Numbered from the stretch's first letter, positions 52,984 to 63,268 are shown. The stretch: DNA of 64,000 nt from Paenibacillus borealis (GCF_000758665.1 NZ_CP009285.1:1-64000); one strand, 5' to 3'. Made by a program: numbers and translations. Notes: generated from the letters alone by a model not told the origin.

Positions 52984-53487
52984 ATGGCAATTGAAGTGGG
53001 CACCAAGTTAGAGGGCAAGGTGACAGGCATCACGCATTTCGGAGCATTTGTGGATCTGTCAGGAGGTGTCACAGGTCTCGTTCACATCTCGGAGATCGCC
53101 GATAACTACGTCAAGGATGTTAACGATCATTTGAAGATTGCGGATGTAGTAACCGTCAAGGTGATCAATGTTGACAAGGACGGCAAGATCGGACTTTCCA
53201 TTAAGCAGGCCGTTGATAAGCCGGCATCGGAAGTACGTCCCCCCAGAGCTCCAAGACCAGAACGTCCAAGCGGTGGAGACCGTTTCGGCGGTGGTGGCGG
53301 CAGTGGCGGAGGCGGCGGTGGTGGATTCAATCGTGAACGGGGTGGGCGTCCATTCAAGCCTGCAGCCGGTAAACCTTCATTCGAGGATAAAATGTCACGC
53401 TTCCTGAAAGACAGCGAAGAACGGATATCTTCGATCAAGAAGAACACAGAAGGAAAACGCGGCGGCCGTGGAGCCAAGCGCGTATAA
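52984..53487 (+). CDS. yabR: S1-domain RNA-binding protein YabR
   Basis: This 167-residue protein has an S1 domain at residues 1-75 (IEVGTKLEGKVTGITHFGAF, VHISEIADNYVKDV) followed by a Pro/Arg-rich and glycine-rich linker (a run of glycines at about 117-132) and a basic C-terminus. This fits a polynucleotide-binding accessory protein, family YabR/general stress protein 13-like. The ATG at 52984 follows GGGAGGA at 52965-52971. Function beyond RNA binding is unknown. Confidence 0.92.
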   Translation: MAIEVGTKLEGKVTGITHFGAFVDLSGGVTGLVHISEIADNYVKDVNDHLKIADVVTVKVINVDKDGKIGLSIKQAVDKPASEVRPPRAPRPERPSGGDRFGGGGGSGGGGGGGFNRERGGRPFKPAAGKPSFEDKMSRFLKDSEERISSIKKNTEGKRGGRGAKRV

Positions 53488-53510
53488 TCTGAGTCTTGCA
53501 CATCATAAAT

Positions 53511-53545
53511 AACCGCTGGGGCTTCATGCCCTCCGCGGTTTTTTT
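53511..53545 (+). terminator. Intrinsic terminator after yabR
   Basis: AACCGC (53511-53516) pairs with GCGGTT (53535-53540), with a GGGGC/GCCCT inner stem and seven T residues. Confidence 0.85.
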
Positions 53546-53808
53546 GTATGTCCTGGCAATTGTTCCATTCCAGGCATTTGCCGGCAATTGCAGTAAGCTC
53601 TCTGCAAACTTAAGTGTAGGATTCGCAGCCGGGCTATTTTTTGTCGGCCACAAACAAATTGCCGACAGCATCCAAGCCATTCTCACATAACTCTAGGGCA
53701 ATCGCTGACGAATGTCTGCGCGGGCACCGGCAGCGTCCGCCGGTATTGTCAGGCCTGGCAAGGGCTAACCTTTTGCCCCGTAAGGGATAGATAGGTTTTT
53801 CCATAAAA

Positions 53809-53893
53809 TGTCGGCAGAGGCTTTTTTGTCGGAATATTTTTACAAACCGCTCTCTGTTTCTGACAAACTTTCATAAGACCCCCGCTATATAAT
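53809..53893 (+). promoter_or_regulatory. spoIIE promoter with wide spacing and Spo0A-like boxes
   Basis: CTGACA (53860-53865) and TATAAT (53888-53893) are 22 bases apart, far more than the usual 17. In B. subtilis the spoIIE promoter has the same unusual wide spacing and needs Spo0A. TGTCGGA (53827-53833) and TGTCGGC (53809-53815) resemble 0A boxes at the expected upstream distance. The rest of the 53546-53808 interval holds no gene or tRNA that I can support. Confidence 0.65.
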
Positions 53894-53929
53894 GAGGACC
53901 ATAAATTCTTATACGGGTGGTGCAGGGGA

Positions 53930-56437
53930 ATGAGTAAAAGCAATGTGGTGAATTTGCCGGAGTGGACAAGAGCAGGAAGCAAAGACAAGATTCAGAAAGA
54001 AGCTTGGGGTACACGCCTGAAGGCGTGGAGTATGAAACAGCCGGTCCTCCAGTTCATCGCGGTCAAGAAGTGGGCACTGCTGCTGAGTCTAATGGGCTTT
54101 TTGCTGGGCCGTGCCATGATTTTGGACGAGCTGACTCCCTTTGCTGCCGCTTATTTCGCCGTCATTGTATTTATGCGCAGAGACTCTACGCTGCCTGTGG
54201 GCGCGGCCATTCTTCTCGGAAGTCTCTTTACACCGTTCCCCGGCGCTATAGTGGTTGCCGCAGAGCTGATTATCTTTTACCTGATCTACAAAGGACTGGA
54301 GAATTTCGAGCGGGTGGATCTGTCCTATGCGCCGCTGATGGTATTCGTGGCCTCCTTTATGGTGGGACTGTTCCAGGTGGTCATCGGTCCTACGCTCGCC
54401 TGGTATCCGCTGATGATGGCAACGATTGATGCCTTGCTGGGGTTTGTGCTGACGCTCGTATTTCTGCAGGCGCTTCCCGTGTTCACTTATAAGCAAAAAA
54501 GCAGGGCACTTCGCAATGAAGAGATCCTCTGCCTGATTATTCTGCTGGCCTCCGTGATGACGGGGCTCGTCGGGTGGACGGTAAACGGTCTTTCGCTGGA
54601 GCATATCTTATCGCGTTTCCTCATACTGCTCTTTGCGCTTGCCGGGGGAGCACCGCTCGGGGCAGCCGTCGGTGTAGTCACCGGCTTGATTCTCAGTCTG
54701 GCCGATATAAGCGCCATCTATCAGATGAGTCTGCTGGCCTTTTCCGGCATGCTGGCGGGAATGATGCAGTCCGGACGCAAAGGGGCTGTCTCTATCGGAA
54801 TGCTGCTGGGTTCAACCATATTATCGGTATATTTCATGGGACCGGGCGATGTGATGAATTCCACCTGGGAGACCTGCGCAGCCGTAGTGTTGTTTCTTCT
54901 AACACCTAAGGGCATTATTTCTGCCATTGCCAAATATGTACCGGGTACACCGGATCACAGCCGTTCCCAACATGAATATGCCCGCAGAGTGCGGGATATT
55001 ACAGCAGACCGGGTTACCCAGTTCTCTCAGGTATTCCGCCAGCTCTCCAGCAGCTTCGGTCAAATCCCCCGTGCCACAGAAGCGGGCAAAAGCGACCGCG
55101 AAATGGAGGATTTCATGAAAACGGTAACGGAAGGTGCCTGCGCCGGCTGCATCCGTCGTACCCACTGCTGGGATGCCAAGTTCTATCAGACTTACAGATA
55201 TATGACCGATATGATGACTACTGTGGAGGAATGCCCGGACATTACAGCTGCCCAGCTCCCTCCGGAATGGAACCGGATTTGCGGCAAGACGGGTGAAGTA
55301 CTGGAAGTAATGAAGGGTCAATATGAACTCTATCAGCATGATATGCGCTGGAAGCGGCAAATATACGACAGCCGCCAATTTGTTGCCGAGCAATTATCCG
55401 GGGTCTCGCAGGTCATGGAGGATCTGGCGAAGGAAATCAAGCGGGAGGGCCAGGCGATGTACCGCCAGGAAGGCCAGATCCGTGAGGCGCTGGAGAAGCT
55501 GGGCCTGTCGATTCACAGCATTGAAATTCTGAGCCTTGATCCCGGACGTGTGGAGATCGAAGTGGTGCATGCGTATACACGGGGCTTCGACGAATGCCGT
55601 AAAATGATCGCTCCGCTACTGTCAGATATCCTCGAGGAGAATATTGCGGTGGTAAGTGAAACGGCGGTGCACCCGCGCGAGGGTTTATCCATGGTGACGT
55701 TTGGCTCGGCCAAAGCCTATGAAATTAACACCGGTGTAGCCGGTGCAGCCAAAGGAGGCGATATACTGTCCGGCGACAGCTTCAGTACGGTGGAACTCGG
55801 AAATGGTACCTTTGCCGTGTCGATCAGCGATGGAATGGGCAACGGCGAGCGGGCCCGGATGGAGAGCAGCGCTGCTCTGTCCATGCTGGAGAAGCTGCTG
55901 CAGTCCGGAATGGATGAGAAGCTGGCGGTTAAATCCGTCAATTCGATTCTGCTGCTGCGTTCCCCCGATGAATTCTATGCGACCGTGGATATGGCGCTGA
56001 TTGATCAATATTCAGCGCAGACCATCTTCATGAAGATAGCTTCAGCACCAAGCTTTATCCGGAGGGGCAGCGAGGTTATTCCAGTGACAGCCAGCAATCT
56101 GCCGATTGGAATTATCAAAGATATCGAAGTGGATCTGGTCACCATGCAGCTGCGTCCCGGGGATATTCTCATTATGATGACTGATGGTATTTATGATGCG
56201 CCGGGATATGCCGTTAATAAAGAGATATGGATGAAACGCCTGATCCAGGAGCTGGAGGGGGATGATCCCCAGGATATGGCCGACAGCCTGCTGAATAAGG
56301 TGATCCGTTACCAGGGCAATGAGATTCACGATGACATGACGATTGTCGTCAGCCGTGTTGATCATTTCCATCCGGAGTGGTCCAGCCTGCATATGCCGGG
56401 TGTGGGCAGAATGGAGAGACCACGTACAGTTAGTTAG
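53930..56437 (+). CDS. spoIIE: Stage II sporulation protein E (SpoIIE phosphatase)
   Basis: SpoIIE is a membrane PP2C-type phosphatase that dephosphorylates SpoIIAA to activate sigma-F in the forespore and also interacts with FtsZ at the polar septum. The 835-residue protein has about ten membrane helices at residues 45-335, a central regulatory region with a CAGC..THC cysteine cluster, and a C-terminal phosphatase domain with the metal-binding aspartates in SDGMGNG and MMTDGIYDAP. ATG 53930 follows CAGGGGA. Confidence 0.96.
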   Translation: MSKSNVVNLPEWTRAGSKDKIQKEAWGTRLKAWSMKQPVLQFIAVKKWALLLSLMGFLLGRAMILDELTPFAAAYFAVIVFMRRDSTLPVGAAILLGSLFTPFPGAIVVAAELIIFYLIYKGLENFERVDLSYAPLMVFVASFMVGLFQVVIGPTLAWYPLMMATIDALLGFVLTLVFLQALPVFTYKQKSRALRNEEILCLIILLASVMTGLVGWTVNGLSLEHILSRFLILLFALAGGAPLGAAVGVVTGLILSLADISAIYQMSLLAFSGMLAGMMQSGRKGAVSIGMLLGSTILSVYFMGPGDVMNSTWETCAAVVLFLLTPKGIISAIAKYVPGTPDHSRSQHEYARRVRDITADRVTQFSQVFRQLSSSFGQIPRATEAGKSDREMEDFMKTVTEGACAGCIRRTHCWDAKFYQTYRYMTDMMTTVEECPDITAAQLPPEWNRICGKTGEVLEVMKGQYELYQHDMRWKRQIYDSRQFVAEQLSGVSQVMEDLAKEIKREGQAMYRQEGQIREALEKLGLSIHSIEILSLDPGRVEIEVVHAYTRGFDECRKMIAPLLSDILEENIAVVSETAVHPREGLSMVTFGSAKAYEINTGVAGAAKGGDILSGDSFSTVELGNGTFAVSISDGMGNGERARMESSAALSMLEKLLQSGMDEKLAVKSVNSILLLRSPDEFYATVDMALIDQYSAQTIFMKIASAPSFIRRGSEVIPVTASNLPIGIIKDIEVDLVTMQLRPGDILIMMTDGIYDAPGYAVNKEIWMKRLIQELEGDDPQDMADSLLNKVIRYQGNEIHDDMTIVVSRVDHFHPEWSSLHMPGVGRMERPRTVS

Positions 56438-57265
56438 GTAACCTATCATTCATCTGACATTGTTCTTTCATTATTATCTATTAAGTAATTGCGCTTAGCA
56501 CGCAGCCATGTATTTCAAGGACCACTGGGATGGGATGTATAGCTTCGCCTCTGCATAGGCATGAAATGTTGTACTGAGTGCAGCTTTGATATGAAGATAC
56601 CCACGTGTTTGGGAAGATTGTTGTACAAATTACAAGAATTGCTCTGCTAAATGGCTTGGAAGCTGAGAAATCCTGCATTTCATACAACAAAATCCGCTTA
56701 AGGGTGATTTTATGAGGAAAATTTTGTATTTGGTGCAGGATTTTAAGACTTCAGGACTGGAGGAGTGATAGCGAGCACTTAATAGTTTTCCGCAGGGAAC
56801 TTATCAATTAAGCTGCAGCAGTCACCAGATTTCCCCCACCAGCCAAACCGTTGATCACCACTGGAGGTTCCAAATATTCCGCTGGCTGAGGCCTGTGGGC
56901 TAAGTTCTGTGTTAATAGGCGGGTGCACTCCATCCACCCGCCCGTCCTGCCCCGCCCCGTTTCAACCGCCGCTGACTCAGCGGCGTGAACTTGTATTCAT
57001 ACAAAGTGAAGTGTACGGAACGGAGAGAAATTTTGGAGCCGCAGAAGCGTCAGCGTTCGCCTTTGTCCTCTGATTTCAACCGCAAACTGCGGTACTCCGA
57101 TCAGGAAATCAGAGGACAACAGCGATCGGAGGCCCAAAACTTTCTTGCAGGGACCCTTATTTCACGAAGTCGTTAGATTCAAGTTTTTCCCGCTAAGCGG
57201 CGTTTGAAATCTCTCTACCTTGGATATGCTAGAACTAGATACAAGGCAAAGGGGAGTGAACGGTC
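56438..57265. other. Long intergenic region with inverted repeats, no supported gene
   Basis: 828 bases with no convincing gene. It holds an imperfect 25-base inverted repeat (56671-56694 with 56716-56740, sharing TCCTGCA...ATACAA), a GGCGGGTG/CACCCGCC hairpin (56918-56925 with 56935-56942), the palindrome CGCCGCTGA-C-TCAGCGGCG (56967-56985), and a perfect 15-base inverted repeat (57063-57077 with 57105-57119) enclosing a CCGCA/TGCGG hairpin. No tRNA cloverleaf or terminator T run is evident. It may contain dispersed repeats or a structured RNA. Confidence 0.6.
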
Positions 57266-58012
57266 ATGAAGCAGATTCTGCTCATTACTGACGGTTGTTC
57301 AAATGTGGGGGAAAGCCCGGTACTCGCAGCGGCGCATGCCCGGCAGGAAGGCATTACAGTCAATGTCGTAGGTGTCGTGGACTATGGAACGATCGGTGAG
57401 CTCGGAAGCAGAGAAATCGCTGATATTGCCAAAGCGGGAGGCGGACTCAGCCGGATTGCCTCAACGTCGCAGCTGGCGCAGACTATTCAGATGATGACCC
57501 GCAAAACCGTGGTTCAGACAATCCAGCAGGCGGTTAATAAAGAGGTACAAAAAATTCTCGGTGAAGGTTCAATTGAAGAGCTGCCTCCGCAGCAGCGGTC
57601 GCAGGTGGTAACGGTTGTCGATGAGCTGACCGAGACATCGCCGCTGCGCATTGCGCTCTTAATCGATGCAAGTGCGAGCATGAAGCCTAAGCTGGGTGCC
57701 GTAGAGGATGCCATCCGCGATTTGGCTCTCAGCCTGGAAGCACGGGAAGGGCGGAGCGAGATTGCCGTATTCCATTTTCCGGGGCGCTCCAGCAGCGAAG
57801 ATGCCGTGCTGGATATGGACTGGACACGAAATGTATCGGAAGTACGCTCGCTCTTCTCCAGGCTGAAGATGCGGGGGGCTACTCCGACAGGACCGGCTAT
57901 TTTCAAGGTGCTCGAACATTACCGTTATGATAAACTGGATGAACATCGTGACTATCTTCCGAACGAAGAGGACGAGGCAAGAGAAGGGATGATTGGTGGG
58001 TATGTCGTCTAA
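57266..58012 (+). CDS. yabS: VWA-domain protein YabS
   Basis: This 248-residue protein appears to hold two von Willebrand factor A-like folds. The first begins QILLITDGCSNVGES. The second has a metal-site motif LIDASASMKP and a later RGATPTGPAI. The family is found beside the kinase YabT. ATG 57266 has AAGGGGAG at 57249-57256. The end overlaps the yabT start, so the pair is coupled. In B. subtilis yabS lies at the same place. Its role is unknown. Confidence 0.9.
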   Translation: MKQILLITDGCSNVGESPVLAAAHARQEGITVNVVGVVDYGTIGELGSREIADIAKAGGGLSRIASTSQLAQTIQMMTRKTVVQTIQQAVNKEVQKILGEGSIEELPPQQRSQVVTVVDELTETSPLRIALLIDASASMKPKLGAVEDAIRDLALSLEAREGRSEIAVFHFPGRSSSEDAVLDMDWTRNVSEVRSLFSRLKMRGATPTGPAIFKVLEHYRYDKLDEHRDYLPNEEDEAREGMIGGYVV

Positions 58013-58940
58013 TCCACCCTATCCGGCAGGCACTGTAATTACCGGCAAATGGCGGGGAAACCGCTATGTCGTAGAGCGGATGCTGGGGAAAGGGGCAAAC
58101 GGAACCGTATATCTTGTGCAGCGGGAAGGCCGGCGGGAGCGGTATGCGCTCAAAATCGGATACGATACGCTGGAGCTGCAGTCTGAGATCAATGTATTGA
58201 CCTCTCTGCAATCCTGCCGTAAACGCAGTGAGCACCGGGCGCGCAAGGAGTCCGCTTTGTCTTCTTACCTGCTGGAATCGGATGATTTCAAGGACAGGGA
58301 CCATACTCCTTTCTATGTGATGCGCTATGTGGAAGGCAGGCCGCTGCATCATTTTCTGTCAAGGAACGGTGCGTCCTGGCTGGGGCTTGTCGGCATGAAG
58401 CTTCTGGAGAAGCTGCAGACCCTGCATGAATGCGGCTTTGTGTTCGGAGATCTTAAGCCGGAGAATGTGATGGTATCCAATTACGGTGAAGCCGAGCTGA
58501 TTGACTACGGAGGCGCAAGTCCCGTGGGACGCAGCGTGAAGCAGTTTACCGAATGGCATGACCGCGGATTCTGGAATGCCGGCAGCCGGACCGGGGACGA
58601 GAACTATGATCTGTTTGCTTTTGCCGTACTATGCCTGCGCCTGCTCAACGAAGAAGGTTTGAAGACTGCAGCCCAGCAGCTGCCGCAGACCCGGAGTGTG
58701 GATGAGCTGCTGAAGCTGGCCAGAAACCTGCCTGACAAGAAACTGTCCTCCTGGCTGTGTCTGGCATTCAAAGGCGGTTTTCCCGGTTCTGCACAAGCTG
58801 CGGATGTCTGGAGAAGCCAGATATACAGATCACGGAAGACGGGAAAGGAGACGATGGCGACTCCCCGCTGGCTCAAAAATGCGTTTGCGCTGTCTTTATT
58901 TTTGCTGGCCTTTACGATCTACTGGGTATTCCGCTTTTGA
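58002..58940 (+). CDS. yabT: Membrane-anchored serine/threonine protein kinase YabT
   Basis: YabT is a Hanks-type kinase active in the forespore that phosphorylates RecA and AbrB in B. subtilis. The 312-residue product has the glycine loop GKGANGTVYLV, the lysine in YALKIG, a catalytic loop FGDLKPENV (lacking the usual HR before D) and DYG in place of DFG. A single membrane helix lies at the extreme C-terminus. The start is uncertain: ATG 58002 was chosen, but GTG 57996 or TTG 57993 also fit the AAGGG at 57984. It overlaps yabS by 11 bases. Confidence 0.92.
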   Translation: MSSNPPYPAGTVITGKWRGNRYVVERMLGKGANGTVYLVQREGRRERYALKIGYDTLELQSEINVLTSLQSCRKRSEHRARKESALSSYLLESDDFKDRDHTPFYVMRYVEGRPLHHFLSRNGASWLGLVGMKLLEKLQTLHECGFVFGDLKPENVMVSNYGEAELIDYGGASPVGRSVKQFTEWHDRGFWNAGSRTGDENYDLFAFAVLCLRLLNEEGLKTAAQQLPQTRSVDELLKLARNLPDKKLSSWLCLAFKGGFPGSAQAADVWRSQIYRSRKTGKETMATPRWLKNAFALSLFLLAFTIYWVFRF

Positions 58941-59014
58941 AATTATACATAATACCGGAATGCCGGAATTCCGGAGCAAGACATGCAAGTGATCTGCAAG
59001 AAAGGACGCCGTAT

Positions 59015-60457
59015 ATGGAGCACATGAAAGAACTGGTGGAATCCGTAATGGAAGCTGCGGCTGAGCATGAGCTGTGGCAGCCCCATGACACCATTGTAGT
59101 CGCAGTTTCCGGAGGGCCGGACTCTGTGGCTCTTTTGCGTATTTTGCACGAGATATCCGTAAGCCGGATGCCTTTAACCCTGATATGCGCCCATGTAAAT
59201 CATGGTTTCAGAGCGGAATCAGCGGAAGAGGCGGAGTTTGTCAGGAAGTTGGCCGCTGAGCTGGGGATTCCTTTTGAGCTGGCAGAGTTCGATATTCCAT
59301 CCATGGTTAAGGAAATCGGGCTGGGTCCGGAGGGAGCGGCGAGGGAGAAACGCTATGAATTCCTGATTGAAACCGCGCACCGTTACGGTGCCCGTTCTGT
59401 TGCGCTGGCCCATCATGCCGATGATCAGGCCGAGACGGTGCTGATGCGGCTGCTGCGGGGGAGCGGGACTTCGGGGCTGGCAGGCATGCGCTGGAAACGG
59501 ACTGAAAAAAAGGTGGAACTCATCCGCCCCTTCCTGCGTATTAACAAAACAGCTCTTGTCGGCTTATGCCGGAATGAGGGATTTGCTTACGCGGAGGATG
59601 CCAGTAATCTGCTGATGAAATACAAGCGGAATGCGGTACGGCATGAAGTATTGCCTCTGCTTGAACAGCATAATCCCAGAGTGAGACAATCGCTTCTGCA
59701 GCTGTCTGAAATTGCCGGTGCGGAAGATGAATATATGGAGGCGAATGCGGCAAAATGCTTCGAAGAGCTTGTTTTTATCGAGCATGGAAAATACACCTTG
59801 AAGAGAGCTTCATTTGCGGCCCTGCCCTCCGCTTTACAACGGCGTTTGATTAAACTAATATTAAATTATCTGTCGGCGGATTCATCTGCGATGGATTTCC
59901 CCAAGATCGAAGCTGTGCGCAGGGGAACGCTGCAGGAACACCCCACCACATGGACTTTGGATCTGGGCGGCGGTTACGTCTGCATGCGGCAATATGATAC
60001 CATTTTGTTCTCGTCCAAGCCCTCGCTTCGGCAGGTAAGCTATACATACCCTCTGTCTTTGCCTCATCCCCGGATCAACCTTAAGGAGATAGGAAAAGTT
60101 ATGGCGATGAAGGTGCTGGAGAGAGAAGATTTTTTTGCACAGGAGGAGGACTCAGGGAAGATGTCTGCTTGGTTTGACGGCGATGAACTCGCCTTACCAC
60201 TCACCATCCGTTCCCGATTGCCTGGAGATACCATAAGGGTTATGGGATTAAACGGAAGCAAAAAGGTAAAAGATATTTACATTGATGATAAAATACCTTC
60301 TTCCGAACGCTCTAGAATTCCCCTCGTTTGTGATGGTTTGGGCAATATCGTCTGGATTCCGGGCGTTAGGCGCTCGATGCATGCCGCAGTAGGGCGGCAC
60401 ACGGCCTCGGTACTTCTCTTGTCCATGGAAGACATGGAACAAGATGAAGAAACGTAA
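59015..60457 (+). CDS. tilS: tRNA(Ile)-lysidine synthetase
   Basis: TilS converts C34 of the CAU-anticodon isoleucine tRNA to lysidine, so that it reads AUA. The 480-residue protein has the PP-loop SGGPDS at residues 32-37, HVNHGFR, LAHHADDQAET and the C-terminal TilS domain (PGDTIRVMGLNGSKKVKDI). ATG 59015 follows AAAGGA by eight bases. The frame extends far upstream into yabT and is not coding there. In B. subtilis tilS, hprT and ftsH form one unit, and the first two influence ftsH expression. Confidence 0.96.
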   Translation: MEHMKELVESVMEAAAEHELWQPHDTIVVAVSGGPDSVALLRILHEISVSRMPLTLICAHVNHGFRAESAEEAEFVRKLAAELGIPFELAEFDIPSMVKEIGLGPEGAAREKRYEFLIETAHRYGARSVALAHHADDQAETVLMRLLRGSGTSGLAGMRWKRTEKKVELIRPFLRINKTALVGLCRNEGFAYAEDASNLLMKYKRNAVRHEVLPLLEQHNPRVRQSLLQLSEIAGAEDEYMEANAAKCFEELVFIEHGKYTLKRASFAALPSALQRRLIKLILNYLSADSSAMDFPKIEAVRRGTLQEHPTTWTLDLGGGYVCMRQYDTILFSSKPSLRQVSYTYPLSLPHPRINLKEIGKVMAMKVLEREDFFAQEEDSGKMSAWFDGDELALPLTIRSRLPGDTIRVMGLNGSKKVKDIYIDDKIPSSERSRIPLVCDGLGNIVWIPGVRRSMHAAVGRHTASVLLLSMEDMEQDEET

Positions 60458-60502
60458 TGGTCGAAGTAAGTCTTTCATAGTATATCTTAGGAGGTTCGCA
60501 AG

Positions 60503-61042
60503 TTGCAGAACGATATTCAAGAAATCTTGATCAGCGAAGAAGAAATCCAACAAAGAATCAGGGAGCTTGGTGCCCAGCTGAGCAAGGAATATGCAGGCCG
60601 CACACCTTTAGTCATCTGTGTACTCAAAGGTGCGTTTATCTTTATGGCGGATCTGGTTAAAGTGATTACAGTACCCGTTGAAATGGACTTCATGGCGGTA
60701 TCCAGCTATGGCGGTACAACCAAATCATCTGGCGTAGTCAAAATCATCAAGGATTTGGACACTTCGGTTGAAGGCCGCGATGTTCTGATTGTAGAGGACA
60801 TTATCGATAGTGGTCTTACCCTCAGCTATCTGATTGACATGCTGCAGGGCCGGAATGCTGCTTCTGTCAAAGTAGTCACCCTGTTCGATAAACCTTCAGG
60901 CCGTGCAGTTAATCTTGAAGCCGAATACACAGGCTTTGTGATTCCTGATGCTTTCCTGGTAGGCTACGGACTGGACTATGCCGAACTGTATCGGAACCTC
61001 CCATACGTAGGTGTACTGAAGCCTGAGATTTATTCCAAATGA
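60503..61042 (+). CDS. hprT: Hypoxanthine-guanine phosphoribosyltransferase
   Basis: This is a purine salvage enzyme using PRPP. The 179-residue protein has the PRPP loop [13 protein letters not shown] and the [20 protein letters not shown] base-binding end. The TTG start at 60503 is supported by TAGGAGG at 60488-60494. It lies between tilS and ftsH. Confidence 0.97.
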   Translation: MQNDIQEILISEEEIQQRIRELGAQLSKEYAGRTPLVICVLKGAFIFMADLVKVITVPVEMDFMAVSSYGGTTKSSGVVKIIKDLDTSVEGRDVLIVEDIIDSGLTLSYLIDMLQGRNAASVKVVTLFDKPSGRAVNLEAEYTGFVIPDAFLVGYGLDYAELYRNLPYVGVLKPEIYSK

Positions 61043-61094
61043 ACCAATCGACAGCCTTAGATTCAAGGATCACTTTTCTGGATTTCCTGACAAT

Positions 61095-61124
61095 TTGAGG
61101 AGTCTGGTCAGGCTATGGTACAAT
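61095..61124 (+). promoter_or_regulatory. Possible sigma-A promoter of ftsH
   Basis: TTGAGG (61095-61100), an 18-base spacer and TACAAT (61119-61124) end 29 bases before the ftsH start codon. Confidence 0.5.
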
Positions 61125-61153
61125 AACTTGAGCGTTGTGAGAGGAGGTAGGGG

Positions 61154-63205
61154 ATGAATCGGTTCATCCGGAATTCTGGTTTTTATTTGATTTTATTTTT
61201 AGTCGTGGTGGGCATTGTCCAGTTTGTAAGCAATGGAAATGAATCCGCCGATTTCCCTAGATATGATGAGTTAAGACAGGAGATCAAGGACAATAATGTG
61301 AAGAGCCTGACGGTTCAGTTTGAGGGTAACGCATTCCTGGTTACAGGCGAATACAAAGAATTGCCACCTGAGACTAAATCGAAGAACTTCTCCACATATG
61401 TTCCTCCTACAGATCGGGCCCTTGATGAACTTATAGCTGCCAGTGAACTTAATGGCGTGGAGCTGACCCAGAAGAAAATGGAAGGCGACAGCATCTGGCT
61501 GACATTCCTTTCTTCCATCATTCCATTAGTTATCATGTTCATCCTGTTCTTCTTCCTGTTTAACAATGCACAGGGCGGCGGCGGCAAGGTCATGAATTTC
61601 GGCAAGAGCAAGGCCCGGTTATATAATGAAGAGAAGAAGAAGATCAGCTTCGAGGATGTTGCAGGGGCTGATGAAGAGAAACAAGAGCTTGTGGAGGTCG
61701 TGGAATTCCTCAAGGATCCGCGTAAATTCGCAGCTGTAGGTGCACGCATTCCTAAAGGGGTACTCCTTGTGGGCCCTCCGGGAACAGGTAAAACCTTGCT
61801 GGCCCGTGCGGTAGCAGGTGAGGCCGGTGTTCCTTTCTTCAGCATCTCCGGTTCGGACTTTGTGGAAATGTTCGTCGGTGTCGGCGCATCCCGGGTACGT
61901 GATTTGTTTGAGAATGCGAAGAAGAATGCTCCTTGTATCATCTTTATCGACGAAATCGATGCTGTGGGACGTCAGCGCGGCGCAGGACTTGGCGGCGGAC
62001 ATGACGAGCGTGAACAGACCCTTAACCAATTGCTCGTTGAAATGGACGGCTTTGGCGGCAACGAAGGCATTATCATTGTCGCGGCTACCAACCGCGCCGA
62101 CATACTGGATCCGGCATTGCTCCGTCCGGGCCGGTTCGACCGTCAGATTACGGTTGACCGTCCAGACGTAAAGGGCCGTGAAGCTGTACTGAAGGTTCAT
62201 TCCCGCAACAAACCGCTTACCAAGGATGTTCGGCTTGACGTAATTGCCAAGCGCACAACCGGATTCACCGGTGCGGATCTGGAGAACCTGCTGAATGAAG
62301 CGGCACTGCTTGCTGCACGCCGCAACCGTAAGGATATTACCATGCGTGAAGTGGATGAAGCGATTGACCGTGTAATTGTCGGTACAGAGAAACGCAGCCG
62401 CGTAATCAGTGACCGCGAGAAACGGATTGTAGCTTACCACGAAGCAGGCCATACCATTGCCGGCTACTTCCTTGAGCATGCCGATGTCGTGCATAAGGTT
62501 ACCATTATCCCGCGCGGCCGCGCAGGCGGATATGTTATCATGCTTCCTAAGGAAGACCGGATGATCGTTACCAAGCAGGAACTCCTGGATAAGGTTACCG
62601 GATTGCTTGGTGGACGTGTTGCTGAAGAATTATTCATTGGCGAAATCGGCACAGGCGCATATAGTGACTTCCAGCAGGCTACGCGCATTGTGCGTGCGAT
62701 GATTATGGAATATGGAATGAGCGATAAGCTTGGGCCTCTGCAGTTCGGCACATCCCAGGGCCAGGTCTTCCTTGGCCGTGATATCGGACATGAACAGAAC
62801 TACAGTGACTCCATTGCTTACGAGATTGACCAGGAAATGCAGAACCTTATCCGCAGCAGCTATGAGCGCTGCAGAGAGCTGCTGACCAAGCATTCCAAAG
62901 AAATGCACCTGATTGCGAACACCCTTCTGGAGAAGGAAACGCTGGAACTTGATCAGATCACAGAATTGATTGAGCAAGGCTACCTGACGGAGGATGGCAA
63001 ACCGGAAGAAGCAGAGGCAGTTACGCATGAAGCGGGCGAGCCAGTAATTGATTCTATCGGTGATGTACGTGTCCGCATTCAAGGCAAATCCGACGAAGAA
63101 CCGCCATTCCTTGGCGATCTGTCCAAGGATATTCCGAATAAACCGGATCCTGAAGAAGGTAACGGTTCGGATGATGGCAACAAAGGCGGCGGAAGCCTGG
63201 TTTAA
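61154..63205 (+). CDS. ftsH: ATP-dependent zinc metalloprotease FtsH
   Basis: FtsH is a hexameric membrane AAA+ protease for membrane and regulatory proteins. In B. subtilis it is needed for sporulation. The 683-residue protein has two membrane helices (about 8-26 and 115-136), the AAA core with GPPGTGKT at 207-214 and FIDEIDAVG, the second region of homology, and the zinc protease site HEAGH at 429-433. The tail is acidic and Gly/Asp-rich. ATG 61154 follows GAGGAGG. Confidence 0.98.
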   Translation: MNRFIRNSGFYLILFLVVVGIVQFVSNGNESADFPRYDELRQEIKDNNVKSLTVQFEGNAFLVTGEYKELPPETKSKNFSTYVPPTDRALDELIAASELNGVELTQKKMEGDSIWLTFLSSIIPLVIMFILFFFLFNNAQGGGGKVMNFGKSKARLYNEEKKKISFEDVAGADEEKQELVEVVEFLKDPRKFAAVGARIPKGVLLVGPPGTGKTLLARAVAGEAGVPFFSISGSDFVEMFVGVGASRVRDLFENAKKNAPCIIFIDEIDAVGRQRGAGLGGGHDEREQTLNQLLVEMDGFGGNEGIIIVAATNRADILDPALLRPGRFDRQITVDRPDVKGREAVLKVHSRNKPLTKDVRLDVIAKRTTGFTGADLENLLNEAALLAARRNRKDITMREVDEAIDRVIVGTEKRSRVISDREKRIVAYHEAGHTIAGYFLEHADVVHKVTIIPRGRAGGYVIMLPKEDRMIVTKQELLDKVTGLLGGRVAEELFIGEIGTGAYSDFQQATRIVRAMIMEYGMSDKLGPLQFGTSQGQVFLGRDIGHEQNYSDSIAYEIDQEMQNLIRSSYERCRELLTKHSKEMHLIANTLLEKETLELDQITELIEQGYLTEDGKPEEAEAVTHEAGEPVIDSIGDVRVRIQGKSDEEPPFLGDLSKDIPNKPDPEEGNGSDDGNKGGGSLV

Positions 63206-63234
63206 TCGCTTTTTGAACCAAACATCGTAATTTT

Positions 63235-63268
63235 ATCCGGAGAACCTGAGGTTCTCCGGATTTTTTTG
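63235..63268 (+). terminator. Intrinsic terminator after ftsH
   Basis: ATCCGGAGAACCT (63235-63247) and AGGTTCTCCGGAT (63249-63261) form a long stem followed by T residues to 63267. Confidence 0.92.

Noticed and set aside
53496..53690. 64-codon frame with a hydrophobic stretch after yabR
   Set aside because: It begins inside the yabR terminator region, has no ribosome site and no recognisable family.
53546..53808. tRNA genes before spoIIE, as in B. subtilis
   Set aside because: No cloverleaf, anticodon loop or CCA end could be traced in this interval.
56481..56690. 69-codon minus-strand frame and a 63-codon plus-strand frame at 56985-57176
   Set aside because: Both lie across inverted repeats and lack ribosome sites.
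58757..59014. N-terminal extension of tilS inside yabT
   Set aside because: The TilS family begins near the PP-loop, and AAAGGA supports ATG 59015.
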